The notes: generated by a model not told the origin, from the letters alone. A stretch of 64,000 nucleotides of DNA from Marinobacterium zhoushanense (GCF_014641945.1 NZ_BMIJ01000005.1:348718-412717), one strand, 5' to 3'; counted from the first letter of the stretch, positions 9,083 to 21,845 are shown. A program made the numbers and translations.

Positions 9083-10702
9083 ATGCCCGTGCTGGCTAGA
9101 GTACTCCAAAGGGCGTGCCTCGCTCTTTTTTTATCGCTTTCGTCCATCGGCGGGGCGGGCGCCGCCCCTTTGCCGCTGCCACCTGATACCTTGCCGCTGC
9201 AACAGGGCGAACCCATTCCCGATTGGGCGGCACTGGGTGCCCTGTATGGCGCCAGCGCTTCGGCCTACCTCTGGCATAGCGCTGATGGCGAAGCCGATCA
9301 GGCGTTAATTGACGCACTGTTGCGCACCATCGACGAGGCGGTGGCGCAGGGGCTGTCGGCGGCACGTTACCATGACCGCCGATTGGTCAATGAGCCTGGA
9401 GTGGCGCGGCGCGATCTTTTGCTCAGCGATGCGCTGTTACGGCTGATTACCGATATGGGGCAGGGGCAGCCGGAGGCTGGGCTGCAGCAGCGGCTTTGGC
9501 ATCTGTCGCGCCCGGAGATCGATGCCGTGGCGATGGCGCAACGGGCGCTTGCAGAGCGCAACCCGGTCGGGGTCGTGATGGAACTGGCACCGCGAACCCA
9601 GGAGTACAAAGCGCTGACCGAACTCTATCAGCATTATCTGCTGATCAGTCGCGAGCAGCCGTTGCCGGCGCTGCCGAACAACCTGATACTGCAACCGGGT
9701 GAGCAGTCCGAGGTGGTGCCGCTGCTGCGGCGCTATCTGGTGCGCCAGGGGGATGCCGACCCCGACCCCATCGCCATGGCGACGGCGCCTGATCTCTACG
9801 ACCAGCCTCTGGTGGCGGCGTTGCAACGATTTCAGATGCGGCATGGGCTTGAGGTTGACGGTGTGCTTGGGCCGAAAACCCTGGCCGAGCTCAATCGGCC
9901 GATGAGTGAGCGTCTGGAGCAGATTCGCGTCAACCTCGAGCGCTGGCGCTGGATGCCACGTGAGCTTGGTGCCCGCTACATATTGGTCAGCCCGGCCGGC
10001 TATTTCCTGGAGCTGGTCGAGGCGGGGCAGGTGGTGTTCTATACCCGTACTATCACCGGGCGGCCACGCAGGCCCACTCCCTCCTTTCGATCCGAACTCA
10101 ACCGGCTGACGGTCAACCCGGACTGGACCGTACCGCGTCGAATCATGCGCGAGGATCTGCTGCCCAAGATTCGGGAGGATATGGGCTGGCTGGAGCAGAA
10201 TCGTGTGCGGGTACAGCATTTCGATGAGGGGCGATGGCGCAATGTGGCGGCAGAACAGGTGGACTGGGTTAATCCGGGGCATATCCGCCTGATTCAGGCC
10301 CCAGGGCCGAATAATGCGCTGGGGCGGATGAAGTTCGGTATGAATAACCCATTTTCGATCTACCTGCACGACACTCCGTCGCAATCCCTGTTCGAAAAGC
10401 CGCTGCGCCCGTTCAGCTCGGGTTGCGTGCGGGTGCAGGGCATCGAGAGCCTGGTGCAGTACCTGCTGCTCGATCAGCCGCAGATGCTAGACTGGCTGAC
10501 CGAAGCCTTGGCTCAGGAGGAGACTCGCATCCGTTCCCTGCCGGAACCGATACCGGTGTTTATGGTCTACCTCTCGGTCTGGATTGATGATCAGGGGCAG
10601 GCTCAGTTCCGTCCCGATATCTATGGCCTTGATACCCAGATCCTGGCGCGCATCCAGCACTATAGTGCTGTTGAATACACCGATATAGTCGTTAACAATT
10701 GA
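9083..10702 (+). CDS. ldtD: L,D-transpeptidase, LdtD (YcbB) type
   Basis: Periplasmic L,D-transpeptidase that forms 3-3 cross-links in peptidoglycan. 539 residues with an N-terminal signal peptide (MPVLARVLQRACLALFLSL, cleavage near GGAGA-APL). A peptidoglycan-binding domain lies at about residues 230-275 (ALQRFQMRHGLEVDGVLG, then PKTLAELN). The YkuD catalytic domain follows at about 300-460, with HDTPSQSLFEK and the active-site motif SSGCVRVQ (cysteine 448). Size and domain order match E. coli YcbB/LdtD. The ATG at 9083 is preceded by GGGAGGG. The next gene encodes a MepK-type endopeptidase that would cut the same kind of bond, the neighbour it also has in E. coli (ycbB-ycbK). The gene ends at a short inverted repeat. 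Confidence 0.92.
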   Translation: MPVLARVLQRACLALFLSLSSIGGAGAAPLPLPPDTLPLQQGEPIPDWAALGALYGASASAYLWHSADGEADQALIDALLRTIDEAVAQGLSAARYHDRRLVNEPGVARRDLLLSDALLRLITDMGQGQPEAGLQQRLWHLSRPEIDAVAMAQRALAERNPVGVVMELAPRTQEYKALTELYQHYLLISREQPLPALPNNLILQPGEQSEVVPLLRRYLVRQGDADPDPIAMATAPDLYDQPLVAALQRFQMRHGLEVDGVLGPKTLAELNRPMSERLEQIRVNLERWRWMPRELGARYILVSPAGYFLELVEAGQVVFYTRTITGRPRRPTPSFRSELNRLTVNPDWTVPRRIMREDLLPKIREDMGWLEQNRVRVQHFDEGRWRNVAAEQVDWVNPGHIRLIQAPGPNNALGRMKFGMNNPFSIYLHDTPSQSLFEKPLRPFSSGCVRVQGIESLVQYLLLDQPQMLDWLTEALAQEETRIRSLPEPIPVFMVYLSVWIDDQGQAQFRPDIYGLDTQILARIQHYSAVEYTDIVVNN

Positions 10703-10721
10703 TTACTAACTGGTCAATTGT
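10695..10721. repeat. Inverted repeat between ldtD and mepK
   Basis: ACAATTGA and TCAATTGT form perfect 8-bp arms around an 11-base spacer, starting inside the ldtD stop codon. No T run follows, so this is either a weak terminator or an operator for the downstream gene. Function not shown. Confidence 0.4.
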
Positions 10722-10803
10722 CTCGCTCTTGGGTAGGATGTATTCGACGAGTGAACATCAACAGTACCGGATCGATTGAACCGACACCCAGAGGTAGTAA
10801 CGA

Positions 10804-11376
10804 GTGCCGTTCAAAAGCAATACGAGGTCAGCCGCCCCTCTCTCCCGTCGCGGCTTTCTTAAAGGTCTGGCAGTTACCGCTGCCGGGCTTCATATCCCCA
10901 AAACCCTGGCCGCAATGCCGCGGGAGCATGAACGCAGTATCGCGCTGCATAACCTGCACACCGGTGAAAAGGCGAAGCTGACTTACTGGGAGCAGGGCAA
11001 GTACCTGGATGACAGTCTGGATGAGTTGAACTACCTGTTGCGTGATTATCGCACCGGAGATGTACACCCGATCGATCCGACGCTGATCGACATGTTGCAT
11101 CTTTTGCGTATGCGCGCAGGGCGTACGGCGCCGTTCGAGATTATCTCCGGCTATCGCTCCCCCAAGACCAACGCCATGCTCAGTGCCAAGAGTAACGGTG
11201 TCGCCAAGCGCAGCCTGCATATGGACGGGCAGGCGCTGGATATCCGCCTGCCGGGCCAGGATCTGCACAAGCTGCACCAGAGTGCTGTTGATCTCAAGAT
11301 CGGCGGTGTCGGCCTGTATACCAAGTCCAATTTTGTCCACATCGACACCGGTCGGGTGCGCTACTGGGGCAGCTGA
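10804..11376 (+). CDS. mepK: MepK-type murein DD/LD-endopeptidase (YcbK, DUF882)
   Basis: A 190-residue protein of the DUF882/peptidase M15 family; E. coli MepK (YcbK) cuts 3-3 and 4-3 cross-links in peptidoglycan. The N-terminus has a twin-arginine export signal, SRRGFLKG followed by a hydrophobic stretch and PKTLAAMP, so the folded enzyme is probably Tat-exported. Family blocks: LHNLHTGEKAKLTYWEQGKY, IISGYRSPKTN and GVAKRSLHMDGQALDIRL, with the zinc ligands His and Asp in the last block and a further His in FVHIDTG. The GTG start at 10804 has GAGGTA upstream. It lies 101 bp after ldtD on the same strand; the two enzymes would make and break the same cross-link. Confidence 0.92.
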   Translation: MPFKSNTRSAAPLSRRGFLKGLAVTAAGLHIPKTLAAMPREHERSIALHNLHTGEKAKLTYWEQGKYLDDSLDELNYLLRDYRTGDVHPIDPTLIDMLHLLRMRAGRTAPFEIISGYRSPKTNAMLSAKSNGVAKRSLHMDGQALDIRLPGQDLHKLHQSAVDLKIGGVGLYTKSNFVHIDTGRVRYWGS

Positions 11377-11391
11377 TCCGCGCTCACTGCT

Positions 11392-13362
11392 CTAGCGGAA
11401 CTGACTGACCAGTGCATTCAGCGCTTTGCTGGTCTCCCCCAGGGTGCCGGCAAAGCGCTGGTTGTTTTCCGCTTCCGCCGCCGACTGGCGGGAGAGTTCC
11501 GCCGACGCCTGGATCACCGCCGCGATCTCCGATGTGACCGCCGACTGCTGTTCGGTGGCGGATGCAATCATCGCGCTCATATCATTGATATTGGCAATCG
11601 CCGAACGAATTCTGTCCATCGCTTCACCGGCTTCCTCGGCACGCTGCACCGTGGACTGTACCGAGTCCTGCTGGATATTCATACGCTCGGTTGCCGATTT
11701 GGAGGCCTTGTCCAGTTTCTCGGTGATGCGGCGGATCTGCTCCGCCGAGCTGGCGGTGCTGGCGGCCAGATTGCGCACCTCGTCGGCGACCACGGCAAAC
11801 CCGCGTCCGGCATCGCCGGCGCGTGCTGCTTCGATCGCCGCGTTCAGCGCCAGCAGGTTGGTCTGTTCGGCAAAGCCCTCGATCACGGTCAGTACATTGC
11901 TGATCGCCAAGGCATCGGCGCGCAGCTCCTCCAGGGCTTCGGCGGTGTCGCGTGCTTCGCTACTGAGTAGGGTGATGCTCTGGCGGGTCTGCGCCAGGGC
12001 GTCAGAGCCCAGGTTTGCCAGTTCATGGGCATCATGAGTGGCGGTGCTGGTGCGTGCAGCGTTACCGGCCACCTCATGGAAGGAGCCATTGAGTTGCTCC
12101 ATCTGTGTCGCGGCGTTCTCGGTCTGCAGCTGCTGGGCCGAGACGATCTGCTCCAGACTCTGGGAGCTGCTCACCGCTTCACCCTGCAGCTGATTCAGGC
12201 GACTGGTCTCCTGATGAATCTGCTCGATCAAGCGCTGGAAGTAGCTTTGCAGCTGATGCACCGCCTGTTTCAGACTCTGTACTTCACTGAAGCGACTGTT
12301 CAGCTCGAAGGTGCCGTTCAGGTCACCGTTGGCCAGCTTGTCGATATAGCGGCTGCTCAGGGTAAGCAAGGCGGCCAGGCGATTCTGCAACACCGTCATG
12401 CTGGCGCCGGTCAGGATGATCAGCGCCATGCAGACACCCAATACCCAGTAGACGAGATTGAGTATCTTCTCGAAGCGGGCGTTGATGATACTTTCCATCT
12501 GCGCCAGTGCGGTTTCCAACAGCTCGAGCTGAGTCAGCGCATTGTGACGGCTGGTGCTTTTCAACTGGGCGAATTTGCTCGCGTTCTCCATCTCCTTCGG
12601 GTAGCGCCCCTGCAGGGAGCGCAGCGCGGAGGTCAGCTCCTCCGCCTTGTCGGCGGCTTCGGCCTGATTCTCGGTCGACCAGCCCATCAAGGCGGCCATT
12701 TCGTCCACCTCCTGCTTTTCGATGACGCCGAGGTTGGGCAGTTGCGATAATATGTCGCTACCGCTTTTGAGTTCATTGAGGTAGAGATTCAGTGTTTTTT
12801 CGGTATCGGTGTCCGGGAGCTTGAAGTAGCTTTCCCGCGTCAGGGTGAGTCGGTGCAGGCTGCGCTGGACCGCTGCCAGGCTGTACAGGTAGTCGAGACG
12901 CAGCGTGACGCTGGCGCTGCCGGCCTCGTCGACATAGTCGCGCAATGAGGACAGGGTGTCGGACTGCTCTCGCTCGTTGATGATCAGCAGCGCTTCCGGA
13001 TCGGCCAGTTTGCCTGCTTCACGCAGTTCGCCCAGCACCTCGTCCTTGATGTGCAGCAGGCGGGATTCGACATCGGCGCGCACCTGCTCCGGCATCCAGG
13101 CACTGCCGGTGCCACTTTCGGTCATGCTACTCAGGTTCTCATCGAGCAGGCTGAGCAGCGTTGCATCGCCGCTGTCCAGGTAGGCGGTGATCGGCTGCTC
13201 TACCTGCTGCTGTACCTGTTTGCGGTATTCGCTGTAGTGCAGGGTCTGGCTGAAGGCGGCACTAAGCTGATCCAGCGCCCAGGTCAGGGCTGCGGCCATC
13301 AGTAGAACGATCACGATAAGTGCGGCACTGGCGCCGCGTGCGAGATGGGATATTTTCATCAC
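11392..13362 (-). CDS. Methyl-accepting chemotaxis protein
   Basis: A 656-residue inner-membrane chemoreceptor. TM1 is at about residues 10-31 ([20 protein letters not shown]). A large helical periplasmic domain follows (about 35-305), with the length and all-helical look of a helical bimodular (HBM) sensor. TM2 is about 306-330 ([16 protein letters not shown]), followed by HAMP and the coiled-coil signalling domain. The hairpin tip is [20 protein letters not shown] followed by VRNLAAS, which binds CheA and CheW. No C-terminal CheR-docking pentapeptide is seen (it ends NALVSQFR). The ligand is unknown; HBM receptors of Pseudomonas sense small organic acids. It is convergent with mepK and divergent from carA. 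Confidence 0.92.
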   Translation of the reverse strand: MMKISHLARGASAALIVIVLLMAAALTWALDQLSAAFSQTLHYSEYRKQVQQQVEQPITAYLDSGDATLLSLLDENLSSMTESGTGSAWMPEQVRADVESRLLHIKDEVLGELREAGKLADPEALLIINEREQSDTLSSLRDYVDEAGSASVTLRLDYLYSLAAVQRSLHRLTLTRESYFKLPDTDTEKTLNLYLNELKSGSDILSQLPNLGVIEKQEVDEMAALMGWSTENQAEAADKAEELTSALRSLQGRYPKEMENASKFAQLKSTSRHNALTQLELLETALAQMESIINARFEKILNLVYWVLGVCMALIILTGASMTVLQNRLAALLTLSSRYIDKLANGDLNGTFELNSRFSEVQSLKQAVHQLQSYFQRLIEQIHQETSRLNQLQGEAVSSSQSLEQIVSAQQLQTENAATQMEQLNGSFHEVAGNAARTSTATHDAHELANLGSDALAQTRQSITLLSSEARDTAEALEELRADALAISNVLTVIEGFAEQTNLLALNAAIEAARAGDAGRGFAVVADEVRNLAASTASSAEQIRRITEKLDKASKSATERMNIQQDSVQSTVQRAEEAGEAMDRIRSAIANINDMSAMIASATEQQSAVTSEIAAVIQASAELSRQSAAEAENNQRFAGTLGETSKALNALVSQFR

Positions 13363-13485
13363 CGGGTCCCTGGATACAACTGCGGATGTGATAGGGTAGC
13401 GACTGCTAGATGCGCGCAGTGTATGAATAAAATGTGACAGCAGGGTGACAAAAGGCTCGATGGGCGAGATAGGCCGATCGCCGCG

Positions 13486-13514
13486 TGGACAATTCCAAGC
13501 CTATAAACTAAAAT
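13486..13514 (+). promoter_or_regulatory. Sigma-70-type promoter of the carAB operon
   Basis: TGGACA at 13486-13491 and TAAAAT at 13509-13514, separated by 17 bp; each box differs from consensus at one base. Transcription would start near 13521, giving a leader of about 170 nt before carA. No other promoter this good is visible in the 327-bp gap. Confidence 0.65.
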
Positions 13515-13576
13515 ACCGCCGGTTTTGCCCGCAGGGTCCGCGGGACTTATTACTAAAGACGCAGAATTCATTTCTA

Positions 13577-13611
13577 AGCGAGGTAACCTTTCGGTTTCAC
13601 CTCGCTTTTTT
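13577..13611 (+). terminator. Intrinsic terminator / possible attenuator in the carA leader
   Basis: AGCGAGGT (13577-13584) pairs with ACCTCGCT (13599-13606); an inner AACC/GGTT stem caps the hairpin, and six T residues follow (13606-13611). It lies between the promoter at 13486 and the carA start at 13690, on the same strand, so it would stop carAB transcription unless relieved. A smaller CCCGC/GCGGG hairpin precedes it in the leader. Confidence 0.75.
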
Positions 13612-13689
13612 GCACGTATATACGATGTCGGAACTCTGTGCTCTTTCCAGATTCGACGATAATTTTAAGCGCACGCGCGGGAGGTTCAA

Positions 13690-14820
13690 TTGACGCGACC
13701 AGCCATTCTAGCCCTTGAAGATGGCAGCATATTCAGGGGGGTTGCGATTGGCGCCGATGGTGAGTCCAGTGGTGAGGTGGTGTTCAACACCTCGATGACC
13801 GGATATCAGGAGATTTTAACCGACCCCTCCTACTGCCGGCAGATCGTCACCCTTACTTACCCTCATATCGGTAACGTGGGCGTCAACGTCGAAGACGAAG
13901 AGTCGCGTCAGACCTGGGTTGCCGGTCTGGTGATTCGCGACCTGCCGCTGCTGGCCAGCAACTTCCGCAGTGAAAAGTCACTGGATCAGTACCTCCGGGA
14001 TAACGGTATTGTCGGCATTGCTGATATCGATACCCGTCGCCTGACCCGTATCCTGCGCGAGAAGGGTGCGCAGAACGGCTGCATCATGGCCGGTGAGATC
14101 GATGAGGATAAGGCACTGGCTGCGGCGCGTGCCTTCCCGGGCCTCAAGGGGATGGACCTGGCGAAAGTTGTCAGCGCCACCGAGGCTTATGACTGGCGCT
14201 CCACCACCTGGACACTGGGTGTGGGCCATGAAGATCGCTCCGAAGCAGAGCTGCCCTACCACGTGGTCGCATTCGATTACGGCGTCAAGTCCAATATCCT
14301 GCGTATGCTGGTCGAGCGTGGCTGCCGCCTGACTGTGGTGCCGGCGCAGACTCCGGCGTCCGAGGTGCTGGCACTGAATCCGGATGGCGTGTTCCTGTCC
14401 AATGGCCCCGGCGATCCAGAACCCTGCGACTACGCGATCAAGGCGATCGGCGAGATTCTTGAGACCGGCGTGCCGGTGTTCGGCATCTGTCTGGGGCATC
14501 AGTTGTTGGCGCTCGCCTCTGGCGCGCGTACGGTGAAGATGAAGTTCGGTCACCATGGTGCCAACCACCCGGTACAGGATCTGGATAGTCAGCATGTCAT
14601 GATCACCAGCCAGAACCACGGCTTTGCGGTGGATGAGGCGACCCTGCCGGAGACGCTACGCGCGACGCATAAGTCGCTGTTTGACGGCTCGCTGCAGGGG
14701 ATCGAACGCACCGATCGCCCGGCGTTCAGTTTCCAGGGTCACCCGGAAGCGAGCCCCGGCCCGCACGATGTGGCACCTTTGTTCGATCGTTTTATCGAGC
14801 TGATGCGAGCCCGTGCCTGA
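13690..14820 (+). CDS. carA: Carbamoyl-phosphate synthase small subunit
   Basis: Glutamine amidotransferase subunit of carbamoyl-phosphate synthetase; it hydrolyses glutamine and passes ammonia to CarB for arginine and pyrimidine synthesis. 376 residues, normal length. The N-terminal half has [20 protein letters not shown]. The class I amidotransferase triad is Cys267 in [11 protein letters not shown], with His351 and Glu353 in [11 protein letters not shown]. The start is TTG at 13690 with GGGAGGT just upstream; E. coli carA is also known to start at UUG, and the protein aligns from here. Its leader holds a promoter and a terminator-like hairpin. dapB, its usual upstream neighbour in Pseudomonas, is replaced here by a chemoreceptor gene. 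Confidence 0.97.
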   Translation: MTRPAILALEDGSIFRGVAIGADGESSGEVVFNTSMTGYQEILTDPSYCRQIVTLTYPHIGNVGVNVEDEESRQTWVAGLVIRDLPLLASNFRSEKSLDQYLRDNGIVGIADIDTRRLTRILREKGAQNGCIMAGEIDEDKALAAARAFPGLKGMDLAKVVSATEAYDWRSTTWTLGVGHEDRSEAELPYHVVAFDYGVKSNILRMLVERGCRLTVVPAQTPASEVLALNPDGVFLSNGPGDPEPCDYAIKAIGEILETGVPVFGICLGHQLLALASGARTVKMKFGHHGANHPVQDLDSQHVMITSQNHGFAVDEATLPETLRATHKSLFDGSLQGIERTDRPAFSFQGHPEASPGPHDVAPLFDRFIELMRARA

Positions 14821-14886
14821 GCGCTTACCTGAGCGTAAGTTGCCAGGCAGTCCACGAACAGAAACAGATACGACCGGTTAAATCAG

Positions 14887-18104
<3,218 letters not shown>

Positions 18105-18108
<4 letters not shown>

Positions 18109-18581
18109 AGCGAGTACCCATGACCGTCGCCGGCGAAAAGAAGCTGCGCGATGAGCTGAATCATTTGAAGACCATCGATCGTCCGCGCGTGATCGGCGCG
18201 ATCGCCGAGGCCCGAGAGCACGGCGACCTGAAAGAGAATGCCGAGTATCACGCGGCGCGTGAGCAGCAGGGTTTTATCGAGGGGCGGATACGTGAAATCG
18301 AGCACAAGCTGTCGCTGGTGCAGGTGATCGACGTAACTGCCATCGATCATACCGGCAAGGTGATTTTTGGTACCACGGTGGAGCTGATCAACCTGGATAC
18401 CGAAGCCACGGTGCGTTACCAGATCGTCGGTGACGACGAGGCCGACATCAAGGCGGGCAAGATCTCCGTCAACTCTCCGATCGCCCGTGCGCTGATCGGT
18501 AAGGAGGAGGGAGATATCGCCGCGGTAGAGACACCGGCCGGTTGCACCGAGTATGAGATTGCCGAAGTGCTGCACATCTGA
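18105..18581 (+). CDS. greA: Transcription elongation factor GreA
   Basis: GreA rescues backtracked RNA polymerase by stimulating cleavage of the nascent RNA through the secondary channel. 158 residues, full length: the N-terminal coiled coil carries the acidic tip ([19 protein letters not shown]), and the C-terminal FKBP-like domain ends [10 protein letters not shown]. The ATG overlaps the carB stop (ATGA), so it is translationally coupled to carB. A strong terminator follows at 18606-18633. Confidence 0.97.
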
Positions 18582-18605
18582 TCGACAGCATGTGCAGATG
18601 CCGTT

Positions 18606-18633
18606 AAAAAAACCGCCTTGGGGCGGTTTTTTT
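18606..18633. terminator. Bidirectional intrinsic terminator between greA and yhbY
   Basis: ACCGCC and GGCGGT form a stem around TTGG, flanked by an A run on the left and a run of seven T on the right. It can therefore stop greA on the plus strand and yhbY on the minus strand. Confidence 0.9.
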
Positions 18634-18653
18634 ATGCTGTCGTGCCGGGAGCG

Positions 18654-18956
18654 TTAACGCAGCAGATTGGACAGCTTCGGGTTCGGTGACTGGGACGCCC
18701 GGTAGAGCAGGGCAATATTGCCGATCTCTTGCACCAGGGTGGCTTCGACGATGTCGCACAGTTCACGGATCAGCGCTTTCTTTGCATCGCGATCGCCGAC
18801 GGCGAACTTGACCTTGATCAGTTCGTGGTCTTCGAGGGCGCGATCGACCTCCAGCTGGATGTTTTCGGTGAGGCCGTTGCCGGCGACCATGACGATCGGA
18901 TTAAGGTTGTGTCCCAGGGTACGGAACTGCTTCTTTTGCTCGGGGGTCAAGCTCAT
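18654..18956 (-). CDS. yhbY: YhbY, CRM-domain ribosome-assembly RNA-binding protein
   Basis: A 100-residue protein made of one CRM domain; YhbY associates with pre-50S ribosomal particles. The start MSLTPEQKKQFRTLGHNLNP and the GNGLTENIQLEVDRALEDHE segment (the family's GxxG-type RNA-binding loop) are diagnostic. I chose the ATG at 18956 because E. coli YhbY aligns from this residue; a longer frame opens at 19010, and the ribosome binding site is weak in both cases. It is divergent from the rlmE remnant and ftsH, the usual gammaproteobacterial arrangement. Confidence 0.93.
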   Translation of the reverse strand: MSLTPEQKKQFRTLGHNLNPIVMVAGNGLTENIQLEVDRALEDHELIKVKFAVGDRDAKKALIRELCDIVEATLVQEIGNIALLYRASQSPNPKLSNLLR

Positions 18957-19068
18957 ACTAAAATACGGTGCCTCATTGAAAGGGGTTTCCCCGTATGGGG
19001 TGTAGTGCAATTTTAACCGAGTTGCTGCCGATAGAGTAGCAATCGGTCGGCGGGGTCGGATTTACCCC

Positions 19069-19552
19069 GTGGTAAAATCGAAAAGCAGCGACCGGTGGCT
19101 GAAGGAACATTTTGCCGGCCAGTACGTCAAACATTGCGAAGAGTCCGGATAGCGTACGCGCCAGCTTAAAACGGCGCGAAACCGATCAGATAGATAATCT
19201 TCCCTAGCTCGGATCGGCTATTGTCGATCTCATTGCCGCATGGGAGGGGCCGCTGGTTGGCGTTGAGTTTATCCGGGACAATTTTGCCGAACAGGCGGCG
19301 CTGCAAAAATTCGGGTTGCTTTAGTGGAGAGTCCGGGGCCTTGTAATCTCCGATAAGGCCCCCAATATGAGTGATGGCGTGTCTATCGATCAGCCCGCCG
19401 CCATCTGCTGGTGTAGTGGGTGTTGGATCTGGGGCGTGAGCACACAAGCCAGCCCGGTGCGGTATCGGGTCAAAGTTTTCCGGGGCAAGGGATTTGGGTG
19501 CCTGCTTGCGCGACAACGGTGCGACAGGCGCGAAACTAGAGTATTGATTTGA
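19069..19552 (+). pseudogene. rlmE: Decayed rlmE (ftsJ) 23S rRNA 2'-O-methyltransferase gene
   Basis: Remnant of rlmE, whose product methylates U2552 of 23S rRNA. It sits exactly where rlmE belongs, between yhbY and ftsH. Reading from GTG 19069 gives KSSDRWLKEHFAGQYVK, close to the RlmE N-terminus, then a TAG at 19150. A shift at about 19160 moves to another frame that stays aligned to the end: ASLKRRETDQID, TAG at 19205, AIVDLIAAWEG, PLVGVEFIRDNFAEQ, TAG at 19322, GLVISDKAPNMSDGVSIDQP, VKVFRGKGFG, and CDRRETRVLI before TGA at 19550. The SAM motif DLGAAPGGWSQ is ruined, and roughly 25 codons between it and the PLVGVEF segment are missing. About 480 bp remain of the usual 620 or so. The K-D-K-E catalytic residues can still be matched. 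Expression as an enzyme is very unlikely. Confidence 0.88.
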
Positions 19553-19754
19553 TAGTGTTTCGACGCGTAAAGCCCATGCTTCGCGCGCTTGCGAGAAGTT
19601 TATCAGCTCGGCAAGCGCCGCAAGGGCAGATAACCTATTGACCGGGCTGAGCGCGCATGCTCAGCTTGATCGTAATAGACGAACTCAGAATACCGCCGTC
19701 GGGTGCATCTGCCCGGCCGGTGTCGAGGATTAAGAGAGAACCGAGGGTAGTTCA
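19553..19754 (+). promoter_or_regulatory. ftsH upstream spacer with one inverted repeat
   Basis: About 200 bp without a gene between the rlmE remnant and ftsH. It holds a perfect 7-bp inverted repeat, GCTGAGC/GCTCAGC (19646-19665), with a 6-base loop. A ribosome binding site (CGAGGGTAG) precedes ftsH. I see no convincing -35/-10 pair, although with rlmE dead this spacer probably has to carry the ftsH promoter. Confidence 0.4.
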
Positions 19755-21779
19755 TTGAACGATATGGCAAAAAACCTGGTGCTTTGGCTGGTGATCGCGG
19801 CAGTATTGTTGACCGTGTTCAACAACTTCAGCACCGAGACCGATTCCCGCCGCATTACCTACTCCGATTTTGTTGCGGAGGTGCAGGCGGATCGCGTCGC
19901 CAAAGTAACGATCGATGGCTACACCATTGTCGGTCAGCGCACCAATGGCGATCGCTTCGAAACCATACGCCCGGCAGCGGAAGATCCGAAGCTGATCGAT
20001 GATCTGATCCAGCACGACGTCGTTATCGAGGGTAAGCAGCCGGAGCGTCAGAGCATCTGGACCCAGCTGCTGGTTGCCTCCTTCCCGATTCTGGTGATTA
20101 TCGCCGTGTTCATGTTCTTCATGCGCCAGATGCAGGGCGGCGGCGGCGGCAAGGGCGGTCCGATGTCGTTCGGCAAGTCCAAGGCTCGCATGATGAGCGA
20201 GGACCAGGTTAAGACCACTTTTGACGATGTGGCCGGTGTCGAAGAGGCCAAGGAGGAAGTGGCTGAACTGGTCGATTATCTGCGTGATCCGGGCAAGTTT
20301 CAGCGCCTGGGCGGTCATATCCCCCGCGGCGTGCTGATGGCCGGTTCGCCGGGTACCGGTAAGACCCTGCTGGCCAAAGCGATTGCCGGTGAGGCCAAGG
20401 TGCCGTTTTTCAGTATTTCCGGTTCCGATTTCGTCGAGATGTTTGTCGGTGTCGGTGCCTCGCGTGTGCGTGACATGTTCGAGCAGGCGAAGAAGCATGC
20501 CCCCTGTATCATCTTCATCGATGAGATCGACGCGGTCGGCCGTCACCGTGGCGCCGGTATGGGCGGCGGTAACGACGAGCGTGAACAGACGTTGAACCAG
20601 CTGTTGGTGGAGATGGATGGCTTCGAGGGTACCGAAGGGATCATCGTCATCGCTGCGACCAACCGTCCCGACGTGCTCGACCAGGCGCTTCTGCGCCCGG
20701 GACGATTCGACCGTCAGGTCCATGTCGGTCTGCCCGATATCCGCGGTCGTGAACAGATTCTCAAGGTGCACATGCGCAAGGTGCCGCTGGGTGATGATGT
20801 CAAACCCGAACTGATTGCGCGCGGTACGCCGGGCTTCTCCGGCGCCGACCTTGCCAACCTGGTCAATGAGGCGGCGCTGTTTGCGGCGCGTGAAAGCCGG
20901 CGCACCGTGAGCATGGAGCAGTTCGAGAAAGCCAAGGACAAGATCATGATGGGCGCCGAGCGCAAGTCTATGGTGATGTCCTATAAGGAGCGCCTGAATA
21001 CCGCCAACCACGAAGCGGGGCATGCGATCGTTGGCCGTCTGATGCCGGATCATGACCCGGTTTACAAGGTGTCAATCATTCCGCGAGGCCGGGCGCTGGG
21101 TGTTACCATGTTCCTGCCGGAGGAGGATCGCTACAGTCATAACCGTCAAACGATCATCTCTCAAATCTGCTCGCTATACGGCGGTCGTATCGCCGAAGAG
21201 CTGACCCTGGGTAAGGATGGTGTTACCACCGGGGCGTCCAACGATATTCAGAAGGCCACGATGCTGGCCCGAAATATGGTGACCAAGTGGGGTCTGAGCG
21301 ATGAGCTGGGGCCGCTGCTGTACGGGGATGAGGATGACGATCCGTTCGGTCGCGGTATGGGGCAGGCGGCGAAGTCGATGTCCGAACAGACCCAGCAGCG
21401 TATCGATGCCGAGGTGCGCCGCATCATCGATGAGTGTTACAAGACAGCCTACCAGCTGCTGGTCGACAATCGGGATATTCTCGATGCCATGGCCGAGGCG
21501 CTGATGAAGTATGAGACCATCGGCTCCGCCCAGCTGGATCAGTTGATGAAACGCCAGGAAGTGTCGCCGCCGGAGGGCTGGGTCGAGGCGCAGGAACGGG
21601 CCGATCGCGCCGAGCGGGATATCGAAGAAGCGCGCCAGGCAAAGGATGAGCCGGGCGATACCGGTTCATCAGCTCAGTCCGATGCTGATGATGCCTCGGG
21701 AGATGCGCCGGATACGGATCGGACACCGGGTGGCGACGATCTGCAAGATTCCGATTCCGAAGGTCCCAAGCCGAGCTAA
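19755..21779 (+). CDS. ftsH: ATP-dependent zinc metalloprotease FtsH
   Basis: Inner-membrane AAA+ protease that degrades membrane proteins and regulators such as LpxC and sigma-32. 674 residues: TM1 about 9-26 ([14 protein letters not shown]), a periplasmic segment, TM2 about 105-124, the AAA+ domain with Walker A GSPGTGKT (about 197-204; GPPGTGKT is more usual) and Walker [12 protein letters not shown], and the zinc site HEAGH at 419-423. The C-terminal tail is acidic and low-complexity. The TTG start at 19755 gives MNDMAKN, matching the Pseudomonas form; ATG 19764 is an alternative. Normally cotranscribed with rlmE, which here is a pseudogene. Confidence 0.97.
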   Translation: MNDMAKNLVLWLVIAAVLLTVFNNFSTETDSRRITYSDFVAEVQADRVAKVTIDGYTIVGQRTNGDRFETIRPAAEDPKLIDDLIQHDVVIEGKQPERQSIWTQLLVASFPILVIIAVFMFFMRQMQGGGGGKGGPMSFGKSKARMMSEDQVKTTFDDVAGVEEAKEEVAELVDYLRDPGKFQRLGGHIPRGVLMAGSPGTGKTLLAKAIAGEAKVPFFSISGSDFVEMFVGVGASRVRDMFEQAKKHAPCIIFIDEIDAVGRHRGAGMGGGNDEREQTLNQLLVEMDGFEGTEGIIVIAATNRPDVLDQALLRPGRFDRQVHVGLPDIRGREQILKVHMRKVPLGDDVKPELIARGTPGFSGADLANLVNEAALFAARESRRTVSMEQFEKAKDKIMMGAERKSMVMSYKERLNTANHEAGHAIVGRLMPDHDPVYKVSIIPRGRALGVTMFLPEEDRYSHNRQTIISQICSLYGGRIAEELTLGKDGVTTGASNDIQKATMLARNMVTKWGLSDELGPLLYGDEDDDPFGRGMGQAAKSMSEQTQQRIDAEVRRIIDECYKTAYQLLVDNRDILDAMAEALMKYETIGSAQLDQLMKRQEVSPPEGWVEAQERADRAERDIEEARQAKDEPGDTGSSAQSDADDASGDAPDTDRTPGGDDLQDSDSEGPKPS

Positions 21780-21845
21780 GGCCGTGGCGCCGGGCGCTTG
21801 TGTCAGGTCCGGCGACAAAGTGAGTCAATACTCTAATCAGATTTG

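Noticed and set aside
13445..13693. 82-codon frame upstream of carA
   Set aside because: It runs across the carA promoter, the terminator hairpin and the carA start; the protein has no recognisable feature.
19166..19516. 116-codon minus-strand frame opposite the rlmE remnant
   Set aside because: The plus strand aligns to RlmE; the minus frame is only its complement and shows no motif or ribosome binding site.
19069..19552. Sequencing error as the cause of the broken rlmE frame
   Set aside because: One frameshift could be an error, but three stops, a lost SAM motif, a 25-codon deletion and many amino-acid changes together cannot.
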